Source: UBA4416 sp040376995 (GTDB lineage Bacteria; Bacteroidota; Bacteroidia; B-17B0; Aurantibacillaceae). From it: DNA of 5,783 nt. This document shows positions 5,757-5,783 of this stretch, one piece after another (position 1 is the first letter of the stretch; every line of letters starts with the position of its first letter). The position numbers and the translations under genes are program-made. The notes beneath the pieces were generated by a model, which was not told the origin of the DNA, made no database searches, and was given only the letters and a program-made list of their open reading frames with translations. The stretch covers positions 1-5,783 of the forward strand of contig JBEIPP010000185.1 in the NCBI GenBank assembly GCA_040376995.1. Direction: 5' to 3'.

Positions 5757-5783
5757 CCATTCCTATATGAATCAACGCATCAC
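5749..5783 (-). CDS. C-terminal end of an unidentified protein (runs off the window)
   Basis: The minus-strand frame entering from the right edge reads DALIHIGMEE and stops at TAA (5751-5749). The stop and last codon lie inside direct repeat D. Ten codons are too few to assign a family. That the duplication boundary falls so close to this stop, as the left one does near the cas1 start, supports it being a real gene end. It is on the same strand as the WYL gene but is separated from it by 333 bases. Confidence 0.45.
   Translation of the reverse strand, partial: DALIHIGMEE

Overview
The window is AT-rich DNA, most likely from a member of the Bacteroidota (Flavobacteriia or a neighbouring class). 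This rests on the large type II-C-like Cas9, a tracrRNA of the form seen in that group, and A-rich leaders before start codons with little Shine-Dalgarno sequence. It holds the front part of a CRISPR-Cas locus read on the minus strand. In transcription order (right to left) it contains: the last codons of an unidentified gene (5783-5749), a spacer with an unusual duplicated structure (5748-5416), a WYL-domain transcriptional regulator (5415-4471), a 123-base gap carrying a tracrRNA gene on the opposite strand (about 4371-4468), cas9 (4347-205), and the first 27 codons of cas1 (83-1), which runs out of the window. Cas2 and the CRISPR array are not in the window and would be expected to the left.

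Cas9 is intact, with all RuvC and HNH catalytic residues visible. The tracrRNA anti-repeat predicts an array repeat beginning near (G)TTGTGATTTGCTTC. Its terminator hairpin is fully paired, with one G-U wobble, only when read on the plus strand, which fixes its direction. The WYL protein has the HTH-WYL-WCX layout of defence-associated regulators such as BrxR and CapW and is a candidate regulator of the locus; that role is inferred.

The most unusual feature is a pair of short non-coding inserts, at 89-153 and 5592-5664. Each has an AT-rich stretch of about 30 bases followed by a perfect 15-base-pair hairpin with a 3-base loop, and each lies between two copies of the local host sequence. The left insert is flanked by a 47-base duplication of the cas9-cas1 junction and first 14 cas1 codons. 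The right insert is flanked by a 91/92-base duplication of the last codon, stop and 3' region of the upstream gene. In both cases the duplication leaves the neighbouring gene intact. This looks like a small mobile or self-propagating palindromic element that enters with long target duplications, which I cannot match to a described family from memory.
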